A program made the translations under genes and the position numbers. From NCBI GenBank assembly GCA_030695565.1, contig JAUYRZ010000117.1, positions 62,001 through 126,000 on the forward strand: a stretch of 64,000 nucleotides of DNA, in the 5' to 3' direction. The notes beneath the pieces are model-generated. The model saw only the letters and a list, made by a program, of their open reading frames with translations, ran no database searches and had not been told where the DNA came from. Shown one piece after another: positions 53,578 through 62,537 of the stretch. Every line of letters starts with the position of its first letter. Within the stretch, counting starts at the first letter, position 1. The stretch is from Archangium sp. GTDB lineage: Bacteria; Myxococcota; Myxococcia; Myxococcales; Myxococcaceae.

Positions 53578-56235
53578 TCACAGCCCGCCATCGGGCGGCG
53601 GGCGCGGACCCAAGACGCTGGTGTTGGCGTTGGCGCCCCAGCGCAACGTCGAGCGGCCCGCGAGGTTGGTGCCACCATCGGGCAGCGGCCCCGCCCACAT
53701 GAAGTTCGACCCATATTTGTAACAGCTGTAGCGACCGAACTGCGCGTCAGCCAGCGCGCGCTGGAGCACGAATTCCGGGTACGGGCAGAGGAACGTGTCC
53801 CACGCGTCGTCTTCGTTGATGCAGCCACCGCGGTAGCTGCGCTCCCCGAGGCTGTAGGTGTTGCCCGGGTAGAACGTGTCGGCGAAGCGGTACGGCCGGT
53901 AGTTCACCGCCGCGAAGCCGACGTTGCCGACCAGGGCAGTACCAGCGCGGGCCGTGCAGTCGAGCACCGGCTGGCGGGTCTGCGGCTCGGCCGTCGTACC
54001 CTGCGGGCTCGAGCACCCGAGATCGCCCGGCGCCACGCAGGGGCGCGCCACGCAGGTCTCGAAGGTGAGCTGACCATTGCCCTGGCCGAACTCGATGTTC
54101 TGTCGATCGAACGGGTTGGGCAGCGCGCCGCTCACCACGTTCACGCACTTGAACTGGCTGTGGTGGTTCATGCCACGCCACAGGCGATCGGCCGGCAACA
54201 CGCCCGCAGTGCGGCACAGGCCGAAGTCTCGAAAGAGCGTCACCGAGGGGTCGACCGGCGCGATGGCGGTGGGGTGCGCCGGGGGCACCAGGGGGCACGA
54301 CAGCGAGGTGGTGTCGCAGCCGTAGTTGGCGAAGTCGTAACCCGGGCGCGGGTTGTTCAAGGCGTATGACGGGTCGCGGTTGCGGGCGCAGGCGCGCCAG
54401 TACGGCTTGTCGTTGGCGAAGAGGTAGCCATCGTCGGGCACCGGTGAGCCGGCGTCGGGCGCGTAGTGGAAGGGGAACGTCGCGTCGCAGCGCGAACGCT
54501 CGCGAATGCTCAACACATTGCCTTCGGCCGCCGCGCTGTCGAGCTCGACGAAGTAAGCGAACGACTCCAGGCGCGCGCGATCAGCCGCCGGGGTGGGGCG
54601 CACGTTGGTCGGCGCGACCGTGCCTTGCACCTCGGCGATGTCGTCGAGCTTGTTGTCGTTGTAGTCGCCCGAGAGCGAGGTGCAGGCCTTGGTGAGCGAA
54701 TTGAGCTCGTTGGCCGCGAGCAGGCGGCCACTCGAGCCGCCGTACGCGGGGGCCTTGTTGCTGCTGCTCGGGTTGCCGGGAATGTCGTTGCGCGAGGTCT
54801 CGAGCAGCCGCAGCGGCACCGTCGCGCTGCACGGGTTGCCGCCGTCGGCGCTGCGCATCAGGCCACCGTCTGACAGCACGCCCACGCCACCGTTGGGCAC
54901 GCCGCCGTCGGGCAGGGCCGCCGAGGCCTTCACCAGACCTTCGACACACGACAACACGTCGATTGACACGCCGTACTCGTCGAAGAGCCGCACGCGGTCG
55001 ACGGTCTTGATGGTGCAGCGGGCGTTGGCGCCGAGGGCGCGGTCACCGGTGACGCTGGGGTCGCCCGCTTCTTCGCGCACCCAGCCGTCGCCGTCGAGAT
55101 CGCACGCCGTGGCGCTGGCGCTGCCGCCGCCGATGAGGAACGAGTTGTCGAGCGTCTCGCACACGCAGACGTCGGCCGCGGTCATGAAGGGCCAGATGCG
55201 GCCTGAGAAGCCCGGGCCGGTGCAGGTGGGCACCGGCGCGCAGGCCGCACAGGTGTTGGCGCTGTTCGTCGCCTGACCCACGCCGCAGGGCGGGTTGTTG
55301 GTGCAGGTGGGTGTGCCGCTCGAGCGATCGCAGTACTGCGTGAAGGTGCACGTGGCGCTGCCACAGCGGGGCACCGCGATGCACTGCCCCCCGGGGTTCG
55401 CGGTGAAGCCCGGCAGGCACGCTCCACAGGTCGCCGACAGCTGGTCGCAGGTGCGGTTCAGCCCGGTGCAGCTCGCGCCGAGGCCGCCGTCGAGATCGTT
55501 GCACGAGGGCTCGTTGGTGCAGCCCGCGCTCACGCACGCGACGCAGGTCACGCCGTTCCACCTGAAGTCGGGGTTGCACGTGTTGGGCACACACTGGGCA
55601 TCGGCGCCGTTGATCTGCGCGCAGGCCTGGTTCGCCGCGCACATGCCGTCGGCGACGAGCTGCGCGCAGGTGACGGCGGCGCGGCAGGTCTGAGTCGGGC
55701 CGTTGCAGGTCGTCATGCCGGCGCACTGGCCGTTGCCGTCACAGGGGCAACCGACGATGTCGTTGCTGCACGCGCGGCACAGCGTGCTGTCGCAGTAGAG
55801 CGCGCCGTCGCACTCCGGCATGCCGGTGCGGCACGGGCAGTTGGCCGAGCCCGCGACGCACGTATCGGTGACGCACACCGCGTTGCTGCACGAAAGCCCC
55901 GTGCCGCAGGCGTCGCCGGTACCGCAGGCGCAGCCGAGCTCACCGGCGGGGCAGCTCTCGCAGCGGTTGCCGGTGCAGCGCAGCCCCGCGTTGCAGGTGG
56001 TGTTGCCACGACAGATGCAGGCGGCTTCACCGCGACGACAGTCCACGCAGGTGCCGGCGACACACTCGCCGGTGGTGCAAGCGCCGGCGACGCACTGACA
56101 GCCGATGAGGCCGTCACAGCCCGCATCGACCTCAGGCTGACCCGAGTCGTTGGTGGTGTTCAGCGGTGGGCAACCTGCGAGCAGCAGCGCGAGCGCGGCT
56201 CCGAGAGCGAGGCGCGTCGAGAGAGACTGGGTCAT
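53578..56235 (-). CDS. Large Cys-rich lipoprotein
   Basis: 885 residues. Lipobox LLLAGC at 17-22. The first 340 residues are disulphide-rich units (CDGLIGCQCVAGACTTGECVAGTCVDC...) ending in an EGF-like stretch. The remaining 540 residues form a globular region with CDLDGDGWVREEAGDPSVTGD (EF-hand-like Asp-rich loop, about 377), WRGMNHHSQFKCVNVVSG (about 685) and GGCINEDDAWDTFLCPYPEF near the end. It looks like a surface-anchored binding protein. It begins 11 bases after the 1932-residue lipoprotein gene ends, in the same operon. Confidence 0.75.
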   Translation of the reverse strand: MTQSLSTRLALGAALALLLAGCPPLNTTNDSGQPEVDAGCDGLIGCQCVAGACTTGECVAGTCVDCRRGEAACICRGNTTCNAGLRCTGNRCESCPAGELGCACGTGDACGTGLSCSNAVCVTDTCVAGSANCPCRTGMPECDGALYCDSTLCRACSNDIVGCPCDGNGQCAGMTTCNGPTQTCRAAVTCAQLVADGMCAANQACAQINGADAQCVPNTCNPDFRWNGVTCVACVSAGCTNEPSCNDLDGGLGASCTGLNRTCDQLSATCGACLPGFTANPGGQCIAVPRCGSATCTFTQYCDRSSGTPTCTNNPPCGVGQATNSANTCAACAPVPTCTGPGFSGRIWPFMTAADVCVCETLDNSFLIGGGSASATACDLDGDGWVREEAGDPSVTGDRALGANARCTIKTVDRVRLFDEYGVSIDVLSCVEGLVKASAALPDGGVPNGGVGVLSDGGLMRSADGGNPCSATVPLRLLETSRNDIPGNPSSSNKAPAYGGSSGRLLAANELNSLTKACTSLSGDYNDNKLDDIAEVQGTVAPTNVRPTPAADRARLESFAYFVELDSAAAEGNVLSIRERSRCDATFPFHYAPDAGSPVPDDGYLFANDKPYWRACARNRDPSYALNNPRPGYDFANYGCDTTSLSCPLVPPAHPTAIAPVDPSVTLFRDFGLCRTAGVLPADRLWRGMNHHSQFKCVNVVSGALPNPFDRQNIEFGQGNGQLTFETCVARPCVAPGDLGCSSPQGTTAEPQTRQPVLDCTARAGTALVGNVGFAAVNYRPYRFADTFYPGNTYSLGERSYRGGCINEDDAWDTFLCPYPEFVLQRALADAQFGRYSCYKYGSNFMWAGPLPDGGTNLAGRSTLRWGANANTSVLGPRPPPDGGL

Positions 56236-56245
56236 GGGCGTGGCC

Positions 56246-59200
56246 TTAGAAGGACGTGAAGTCGGAGTAGTAGAGGAGGACGCGGACGTCGGAGATGGTG
56301 CCCAGATCGATGTCCTTGTTGACGGTCTCGTCGCGGCGGTTCACCACCAGCTCCCAGAGCGTGTTGACGAGCGGGCGATCGCGGAACCGGTAGTTCCGGT
56401 ACACCTCGGCGTCGAACACCTTGGCGCCGCCGACCGATGCGTTGATGACGCCGAGGCGTTCCGGGAAGACGTAGTAGTCGAGCTCGTCGTTGACGTTGCG
56501 CACCACGCCCGTGCCCGCCGAGCGCAGGTACACCCGCGCCAACGCGTCGCCCATGCGCACGCCCTGCAGGTCGATCTCGACGTGGTGAATCTTGTGGTTG
56601 CGGGTGACGGGCGAGAGGTCGCCCACGGTGGTCGAGAAGGGCAGCGTCAGGTAGCCGCGCGCGTCGAGGCGCTTGGGGTCTTTGAGCTTCTGGCGCAGCA
56701 CGTTGATGCGCACGTCTTCGGTGAGCGCCTGCCCGTCGGTGCCCACGCGGGGAATGTTCATGATGTCGTCGCGCAGCGACAGCACCAGCACCCGCAGGTC
56801 GGGGTTGCCGAACTGCTCACCGAACAGCAGGTATTCGTTCTCGAGCTGCAGCAGGTAGTTCTCGAGGTTGTACTGGCCCGACGAGACCATGCGAATGAGG
56901 AAGAGCTGCTCTTTCCGCGCGTAGCTCTGGCTCGTGTAGTACTCGTACACGCGCGTCAGCCGGTACGCGGTGGCCAGCGCGTCGTTGAACGAGACGTCGG
57001 CGTTGATGATGGCGTCGTTCTGGTAGATGCGAACGTTGGGGTCGTTCTGCGCCTGCTGAATGTCGATGGCCAGCGACGCGGCCTCTTCGAACTGGTTCTG
57101 CAGCCGCTGCGCGTTGTTGTACATGCGCTGCACCTCGGCCACCGCGCCGCGCAGGGCGTAGTCGGCGCGCAGCGCTTCGATCTGCACCTCGAGCGTGTCG
57201 TTGAGCATGCTCGCCACGCGCGCGTTGCTCTCGATTTGAATGATGCCCAGGCCCTCGGCGCCGATGCCTCCGTCGTTGGCCGCCGAGAGGTTGCACTGGA
57301 AGGTGCCCGAGAACTTCACGCTGTTGGCCTCGAGCGTGCGCAGCTCTTCTTCTTTGCGCGCGATCTTGGTGTCGCTCGAGAACTGCGTGCCCGCAGACGC
57401 GATGCCCATCGCACCCACCGCGACGCCGGTGATGGCCGCCTTCACGCAGCCGATGGCCTCGCACGAGGTGGCCTGCAGACCTGCGATCGCCGCGCCGATG
57501 CTGCCGGTGATGAAGGCGGTCTCGGCCTTTTGATCGGCCATGGCGCGCTGCAGGGTGCTGGTGATGCCCGCCTGCTTGAAGGTGTAGTCCACCTGCGCCG
57601 CGTTCACGCCGCAGACCGCGGCCATGCGCATCTGCTCGTTGCTGACGTCCTGCAGGATGTTGGCGTGGCGCTGCAGAATGCCCGAGACCTTGAGCGCGCT
57701 GTCCTGCGCGGCGAGCGAGGCGTTGTGAATGTCGCCGTTGCCCATGCGACCGCAGGGGTCACCGAGTTGGAGAGCGATCGCGTTCTGCGGCGAGTACTTC
57801 ACGATCGCCGGGTAGATGAGCCCATCGTCACCCTTGAAGGTGCCGCAGGCCGTCGCGAGCTGGTTCTCGTAGGTGTTGCGCAGGCTCACCAGGTCAGCCT
57901 GGAACTGCGCGGCGTCGACGCGGCCTTGCCGGCCAGCCGCGAGCGCGATCACCTCACGCTGCTTGGCGAGATCCAGGCGCTGCTTCGAAATCGCGAGCAG
58001 TGACTCGAACGCGCCGCCAGACTGACCCGTCGCCGAATCGAGCGCCGGGAAGGGAATGTAGTCGGCCGGGAAGCCGAAGTAGTTCAGCTGGTCAGACAGC
58101 TGCGCATAGATCTCGCGCATGTCGAGCAGCGACATGCGGTAGCTGCGCTGCGTCTTCTCGATGACCAGGCGCATCTGCGGCTGGTTCGGAGCGCCCGAGC
58201 CCGCGGCGATGTCTTGCATCAGCCGGCTGATGAGCGCGCTCTCGACATAGGTGCCCACGTAGGCGCGCTCGATGACCGCGCGCGAGAGATCGGGCCGGTT
58301 GAAGTTCTGGTAGCGGCGGGCGATCTCACCCCACGCGCGTGACTTCTGCGCCGCGGCGCGCACCAGGCGCTCGAGGTAGCTGGTGACGGTCTCGGCGCTG
58401 ATGAAGTCGTTGGTGCTGCCCACGTCGCCGAGGCTGAGCGCGATGCCCATGTTCTTGCCCAGCAGGTACAGGCGGTCGAGCGCCAGCTGGTAGTACTGCA
58501 CCGACTGGTAGAGCTGAAACAGCTCGGCGCCGGCGACACCCGTGAGGTCGATGCCGTTGGCCTCGAAGGCGCTGCCCTTGAAGGTGGCGCCGCCCGTGGC
58601 TGCGAGATCGAAGCGCGACGCGTAGGCCGCAGTGAGGGCCTCGTCGCCCTGCATGATCAACAGCTCGGCGTAGAGCCGCTCGAAGGCGTCGTGCGGAATT
58701 TGCGTCACGCCGCCAGGCCCCGGCGTGCTGGGGAAGGCGCTGAAGTTCGAGCGCAAGAACGCCAACAACTGCGTGCGCTGCGGGTCGGCCAGCGTGCCCT
58801 GGGTGTTGCCCGGGCCCGACACCACGCCCGGCCGCGAGTAGAGGTCGACCAGGCAGTCGACGCGATCGCGCGCTTCCTGAATTTCGGCGGGGTCGTAGCA
58901 ATACGGCACCGAGTCGGAGTTGGGGATGCACTGCCGCGGCGCGAAGCCCAGCGAGCCACCCGTCGTCGAGCGGAAGCGCGTCTTGTAGCGGAAGGCGCGA
59001 TCGATGAGCGCGTTGATGCCCAGCATCGGCGGAGAGGTCGCCGTGGTGCGCCGGTAGAACGTCTTGCCCAGGCGCAAATCGGTGCGGGTGTCGTCGCAGT
59101 AGTTGTTGTTGCCGCCCGTGAGGGTGTTGGTGCAGCGGTAGAACGGCTCGTACTCGGTGACCACCGTGGGCCCGTTCTTCCAGGCCTGCAGCGTTTCCCA

Positions 59201-62044
59201 GCACGTGAGGCTGCCGCCGTTCATGCAGGGATCGTTGGCGAGCTGCTGAGGCGTCTTGTTGGTGCCGGGGCCGGGAAGCAGGCCGACGTTGAAGTAGACG
59301 ACCTTGGCGCCGGGCGGGCAGGCCTTCTTGATGCCCAGCGTGAACTCGTCTTTGCCGCCGTTGAAGAACCCGGTGTCTCCGCCGCCCGTGCCCTCGCAGT
59401 AGTAGGCGATGTTGTCGTTGGTGGGCAGCGCCGCGTAGCCCGCGGTCGACTGGCCTCCCAGAATCAGCGTGTCGACCAGCGTCGCCATCTGCGCGGGGCT
59501 CACCGGCGTGCTGGTGGTGAAGCTGGTGCCCAGCACCTGGTTCACCAGCGCAGGCGCGCAGGTCGCCCCCGGCGTGACTGCACTGCGCGCGACGGTGGCG
59601 GTGGGCCGACCCACGTAGTCAGCGGCGGCGAGGTTCGCCGGCGCGCGCTTGAGCGTCATGAAGCCGTACGCGGTGGTCGGCGCCTGGTTGGGGATGAAGC
59701 TCTCGTAGCTCTCTTCGAAGATGAGGAAGAGCTCGGTCTGGTTCACCAACGCGCCGTCGATGAACTTGAGGGTGCGCTTGCGCGGGCTGCCGTCAGGCAC
59801 CGGGTTGCCACCGGCGAGCTCTCGGTTGCGCACCAGGTTCTGGGTGTCGGCCACCCCGTCGAAGGGCATCAACGTCTCACGACACTCGGTGCGCGAGCGC
59901 ACCCCGGCGCCGTTGAGGTTGGTCAGCGCCGTGAAGCCTGGCACCAGCCAGGGCACCTGCACGGCGGCGTAGTCTGCGGGGCACGTTCCATCGCTCGAGA
60001 CCAGTCGACCACCGATGGTCGAGACCAGCCGGTTGGTGTCGGTGGCCACCGACTCGATGCCCTTGAGCAGCACCACGCGGTCGTTGCCCATCATCATGCC
60101 CAGCGAGGCGTTGGTGGGGTCCGAGGCGAACTCGAGCTTGAGCTGCGGGTTGCCGGGGTAGTGCATCGCGAGGGCCGACTCGACACGGCCCTGGAAGCGC
60201 GTCGGCGCATTGTTGGGGTCGGGGATCTGCAGGTTGAAGCCGATGGGCAGCTCGACCACACCAGAGGGAATGGCGGCCACGTCTGCGTTGCCGACGTAGA
60301 GCCGCACGCCCGCGGTGTTGGTGTACGGGTAGCACGCCGCGGTCGGTGAGCCGTTGGTGATGGTCGCGCAGCGGCGGCGCACCTCGGCGAAGTCCCACGA
60401 GCCCTGACGGGTCGACGCGAGCACGCCCTTGAATTCCTGCCAGCCCGCGAGCTGGTTGCCGCGGAACGCGCCCCAGCGCTGAATGAAGGCGTTGTCGACG
60501 TCGATGGTGGTGGCCTTGTCGGCGCGGCCAATCCACGCGGGGAGCCCGGCCGTCTTGAAGGTGCCGAAGTAGTACATCGAGCCAGTCCACTGGCCGTCGG
60601 GGCGCTGCACGTACGAGAGGTGCACGGTGATGGTGGCGCCCTGGCCCGAGCTGACCTCGAGCTCGCCTTCCCAGCTCGTCGCCGCTGCGTCGCCGGCCTT
60701 GCCGATGGTCACGTGGGGGCAGGCCTGCTGCGCGCCGGCATCGAGGCCGGTGGTGTCGTCGACACAGTTGGGCGCCAGCCGGTAGGTGATCGACGGGTCG
60801 AGCGTGGGCGCGACGCCGTTCACGTTCAGGGTCAGCCACGACAGCGGGCACTCACCCGCGGCCGCGTTGCACGGCGCGTACGTCACGCCATCGGCCATCA
60901 ACGGCGCGTCGACGCGCTCGCCCGGAGGCGCGTTGGCGTAGTTCACCTTGTGCCACTTCTTTCGAACCACCACGTCCTGGGTGATGTCGCTGCGCGGCAA
61001 CACGAGGAAGTCGGCCGAGGCGCGCACGTTCGAGAGCTCGACGATCGACGTCGACACCTTGAGGCCGCCCGTCGGGTTGGGGCTGGTGCCCGCGGTCGAC
61101 GTGCCTGAGGGCGTGCAGAAGCCGTTCTGCCCATCGTTCGAGGTGCACGAGGTGCCGCCAGGGCAGGTGGGCTGCAGGCTCGACACGCTGCAGGTCGGCC
61201 GGCACGCGTGCTTGAAGCACCCGAGGCCCGACGCGCAGTCGGCGTTCACGTCACAGTTCGAGTAGCAGCCACCGGCCAGGCACACCTGAAAGAAGGGGCA
61301 GCCGAGATCGTTCGCGCAGCTCGCCTTTGCGGCGCCCGGCGGCAGACACGAGCCGTTGGTGCACACGAGGCCATCGAAGCAGCCGGCGATGAGGCCGTCG
61401 GGCGAGCACGTCGCGCCCGCCGGCATCAGCTGCGGGCAGGGCGTGAAGCACTTCGGGTTGGCAGGGGGCAGGGCGGTGGCGGCGACGCAGGCACCGGCGG
61501 CGCACACCAGGCCCTCGCTGCAGCCGTTGCTCGCCGTGCACTGGCAGCCGGGCGTGCCAGGGCTGCAGAAGACACAGGTGTTGGTGCTGGCCGCGCACCG
61601 GCTGCCTCGGTGGCACGAGCCGTTGGCCAGACACGCGCCGCCCTCGTAGCCCGTGCTGTCGACGCACACCGTCGAGTCGATGCAGGTCAACCCCACGTCG
61701 CACGTGCCGGCGATGCAGGCGCAGTTGGTGCTGCCCGGGCCGCAGCTCGACGACACGCAGAAGCCGTTGGTGCAGCTCGAGCCGGGCACGTCACACGCCG
61801 TGCCGCCGCGACACACGCAGCCGTCGGAGCCGGCGGGGCACGCCATGCTCTCGCAGACGTCGCCCATGCACAGCAGGCTCTCGCCGTTGGCGCTCTTGCC
61901 ACAGCGCCCCGCGGCGCACGGGCAGCCCTGGGTACCGGCCTCACAGGCCGTGGTGACCGTGCCGCCGTCTGAGCCAGACGGGGGCGAGCAGCTGGCGAGA
62001 ACGAACAGCAGCCCGAAGAAAGAGAGTCGAAGACTCGTGCGCAT
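56246..62044 (-). CDS. Giant lipoprotein with Tc-toxin-A-like helical/pore region
   Basis: About 1932 residues from ATG 62044 (MRTSLRLSFFGLLFVLASC lipobox), with GGAG at good spacing; a TTG at 62074 overlaps the previous stop. The N-terminal third holds Cys-rich units (to about 300) and then beta-rich domains. From about 1200 the protein is almost all helix. Two long coiled-coil blocks (LLAISKQRLDLAKQREVIALA; RVASMLNDTLEVQIEALRAD) flank a hydrophobic hairpin (FITGSIGAAIAGLQ...VGAMGIASAGTQF, about 1522-1570). A beta-sandwich C-terminus (HHVEIDLQGVRMGDALARVYL) follows. That order, helices / hydrophobic tip / helices / beta cap, resembles TcA pore subunits of insecticidal Tc toxins, and an RHS gene (TcB/TcC-like partner type) lies upstream. 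This is an inference from layout, not detected homology. Confidence 0.6.
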   Translation of the reverse strand: MRTSLRLSFFGLLFVLASCSPPSGSDGGTVTTACEAGTQGCPCAAGRCGKSANGESLLCMGDVCESMACPAGSDGCVCRGGTACDVPGSSCTNGFCVSSSCGPGSTNCACIAGTCDVGLTCIDSTVCVDSTGYEGGACLANGSCHRGSRCAASTNTCVFCSPGTPGCQCTASNGCSEGLVCAAGACVAATALPPANPKCFTPCPQLMPAGATCSPDGLIAGCFDGLVCTNGSCLPPGAAKASCANDLGCPFFQVCLAGGCYSNCDVNADCASGLGCFKHACRPTCSVSSLQPTCPGGTSCTSNDGQNGFCTPSGTSTAGTSPNPTGGLKVSTSIVELSNVRASADFLVLPRSDITQDVVVRKKWHKVNYANAPPGERVDAPLMADGVTYAPCNAAAGECPLSWLTLNVNGVAPTLDPSITYRLAPNCVDDTTGLDAGAQQACPHVTIGKAGDAAATSWEGELEVSSGQGATITVHLSYVQRPDGQWTGSMYYFGTFKTAGLPAWIGRADKATTIDVDNAFIQRWGAFRGNQLAGWQEFKGVLASTRQGSWDFAEVRRRCATITNGSPTAACYPYTNTAGVRLYVGNADVAAIPSGVVELPIGFNLQIPDPNNAPTRFQGRVESALAMHYPGNPQLKLEFASDPTNASLGMMMGNDRVVLLKGIESVATDTNRLVSTIGGRLVSSDGTCPADYAAVQVPWLVPGFTALTNLNGAGVRSRTECRETLMPFDGVADTQNLVRNRELAGGNPVPDGSPRKRTLKFIDGALVNQTELFLIFEESYESFIPNQAPTTAYGFMTLKRAPANLAAADYVGRPTATVARSAVTPGATCAPALVNQVLGTSFTTSTPVSPAQMATLVDTLILGGQSTAGYAALPTNDNIAYYCEGTGGGDTGFFNGGKDEFTLGIKKACPPGAKVVYFNVGLLPGPGTNKTPQQLANDPCMNGGSLTCWETLQAWKNGPTVVTEYEPFYRCTNTLTGGNNNYCDDTRTDLRLGKTFYRRTTATSPPMLGINALIDRAFRYKTRFRSTTGGSLGFAPRQCIPNSDSVPYCYDPAEIQEARDRVDCLVDLYSRPGVVSGPGNTQGTLADPQRTQLLAFLRSNFSAFPSTPGPGGVTQIPHDAFERLYAELLIMQGDEALTAAYASRFDLAATGGATFKGSAFEANGIDLTGVAGAELFQLYQSVQYYQLALDRLYLLGKNMGIALSLGDVGSTNDFISAETVTSYLERLVRAAAQKSRAWGEIARRYQNFNRPDLSRAVIERAYVGTYVESALISRLMQDIAAGSGAPNQPQMRLVIEKTQRSYRMSLLDMREIYAQLSDQLNYFGFPADYIPFPALDSATGQSGGAFESLLAISKQRLDLAKQREVIALAAGRQGRVDAAQFQADLVSLRNTYENQLATACGTFKGDDGLIYPAIVKYSPQNAIALQLGDPCGRMGNGDIHNASLAAQDSALKVSGILQRHANILQDVSNEQMRMAAVCGVNAAQVDYTFKQAGITSTLQRAMADQKAETAFITGSIGAAIAGLQATSCEAIGCVKAAITGVAVGAMGIASAGTQFSSDTKIARKEEELRTLEANSVKFSGTFQCNLSAANDGGIGAEGLGIIQIESNARVASMLNDTLEVQIEALRADYALRGAVAEVQRMYNNAQRLQNQFEEAASLAIDIQQAQNDPNVRIYQNDAIINADVSFNDALATAYRLTRVYEYYTSQSYARKEQLFLIRMVSSGQYNLENYLLQLENEYLLFGEQFGNPDLRVLVLSLRDDIMNIPRVGTDGQALTEDVRINVLRQKLKDPKRLDARGYLTLPFSTTVGDLSPVTRNHKIHHVEIDLQGVRMGDALARVYLRSAGTGVVRNVNDELDYYVFPERLGVINASVGGAKVFDAEVYRNYRFRDRPLVNTLWELVVNRRDETVNKDIDLGTISDVRVLLYYSDFTSF

Positions 62045-62070
62045 GAAGGGGTTCTCCGGGGCGGCGTTTT

Positions 62071-62523
62071 TCAACGAATGGAAAGCGTGGTGGCCAGGCG
62101 CTGGCCCTTCACATCGACGCAGCTGGCCTTGCTCAAGGTGAGGCTCGAGGCCGCGCCCGTCAGACCCAACTGCACGGCGTCGGCGAGCGCCGCGTCACTG
62201 CCCGCGAGCACGGTGACGGCGACCCGCGGTGACTGACGAATCCACGTGCCCTTCGCGCCGTTCTTGAAGGTCACCGAGACCACCTCGGTGCCCGGCGCTT
62301 CGGTGAGCACGAACTCGCAGCCGCGCGCGGCGACGTCGGCGATCTGCACGCCCGCGGCGACCGCGGGGGCGCACTTCAGGTCGCTGCCGCACGCGAGGCC
62401 GTCGGTGCAGGCCCCGCCCTCGAGACACGCGCACGCCTGCGTTCCCGCCGTGCAGACGGGGGGCGTGCACTGACAGCCAGCCAACGAGAGGACCACGATG
62501 AGGCTGAAGTTGAAGCGGTTCAT
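62071..62523 (-). CDS. Small Cys-rich lipoprotein
   Basis: About 150 residues from ATG 62523 (MNRFNFSLIVVLSLAGC lipobox); the frame opens at 62595, overlapping the RHS gene. A short Cys-rich unit (CTAGTQACACLEGGACTDGLACGSDLKC) precedes a beta-rich domain (CEFVLTEAPGTEVVSVTFKNGAKGTW...SLTLSKASCVDVKGQRL). It lies between the RHS gene and the giant lipoprotein and may be their periplasmic or surface partner. Confidence 0.7.
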   Translation of the reverse strand: MNRFNFSLIVVLSLAGCQCTPPVCTAGTQACACLEGGACTDGLACGSDLKCAPAVAAGVQIADVAARGCEFVLTEAPGTEVVSVTFKNGAKGTWIRQSPRVAVTVLAGSDAALADAVQLGLTGAASSLTLSKASCVDVKGQRLATTLSIR

Positions 62524-62537
62524 GGTGCGGGGCCTCT

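Noticed and set aside
56150-58003. Long plus-strand open frame (617 codons) opposite the giant lipoprotein
   Set aside because: It is antisense to a gene with a clear lipobox and domains; the product is low-complexity Arg/Val/Ala/His-rich sequence typical of GC-rich shadow frames.
58691-60349. Second long plus-strand frame (552 codons)
   Set aside because: Shadow of the same minus-strand gene, with Arg/Gly/Val-rich composition and no recognisable domain.
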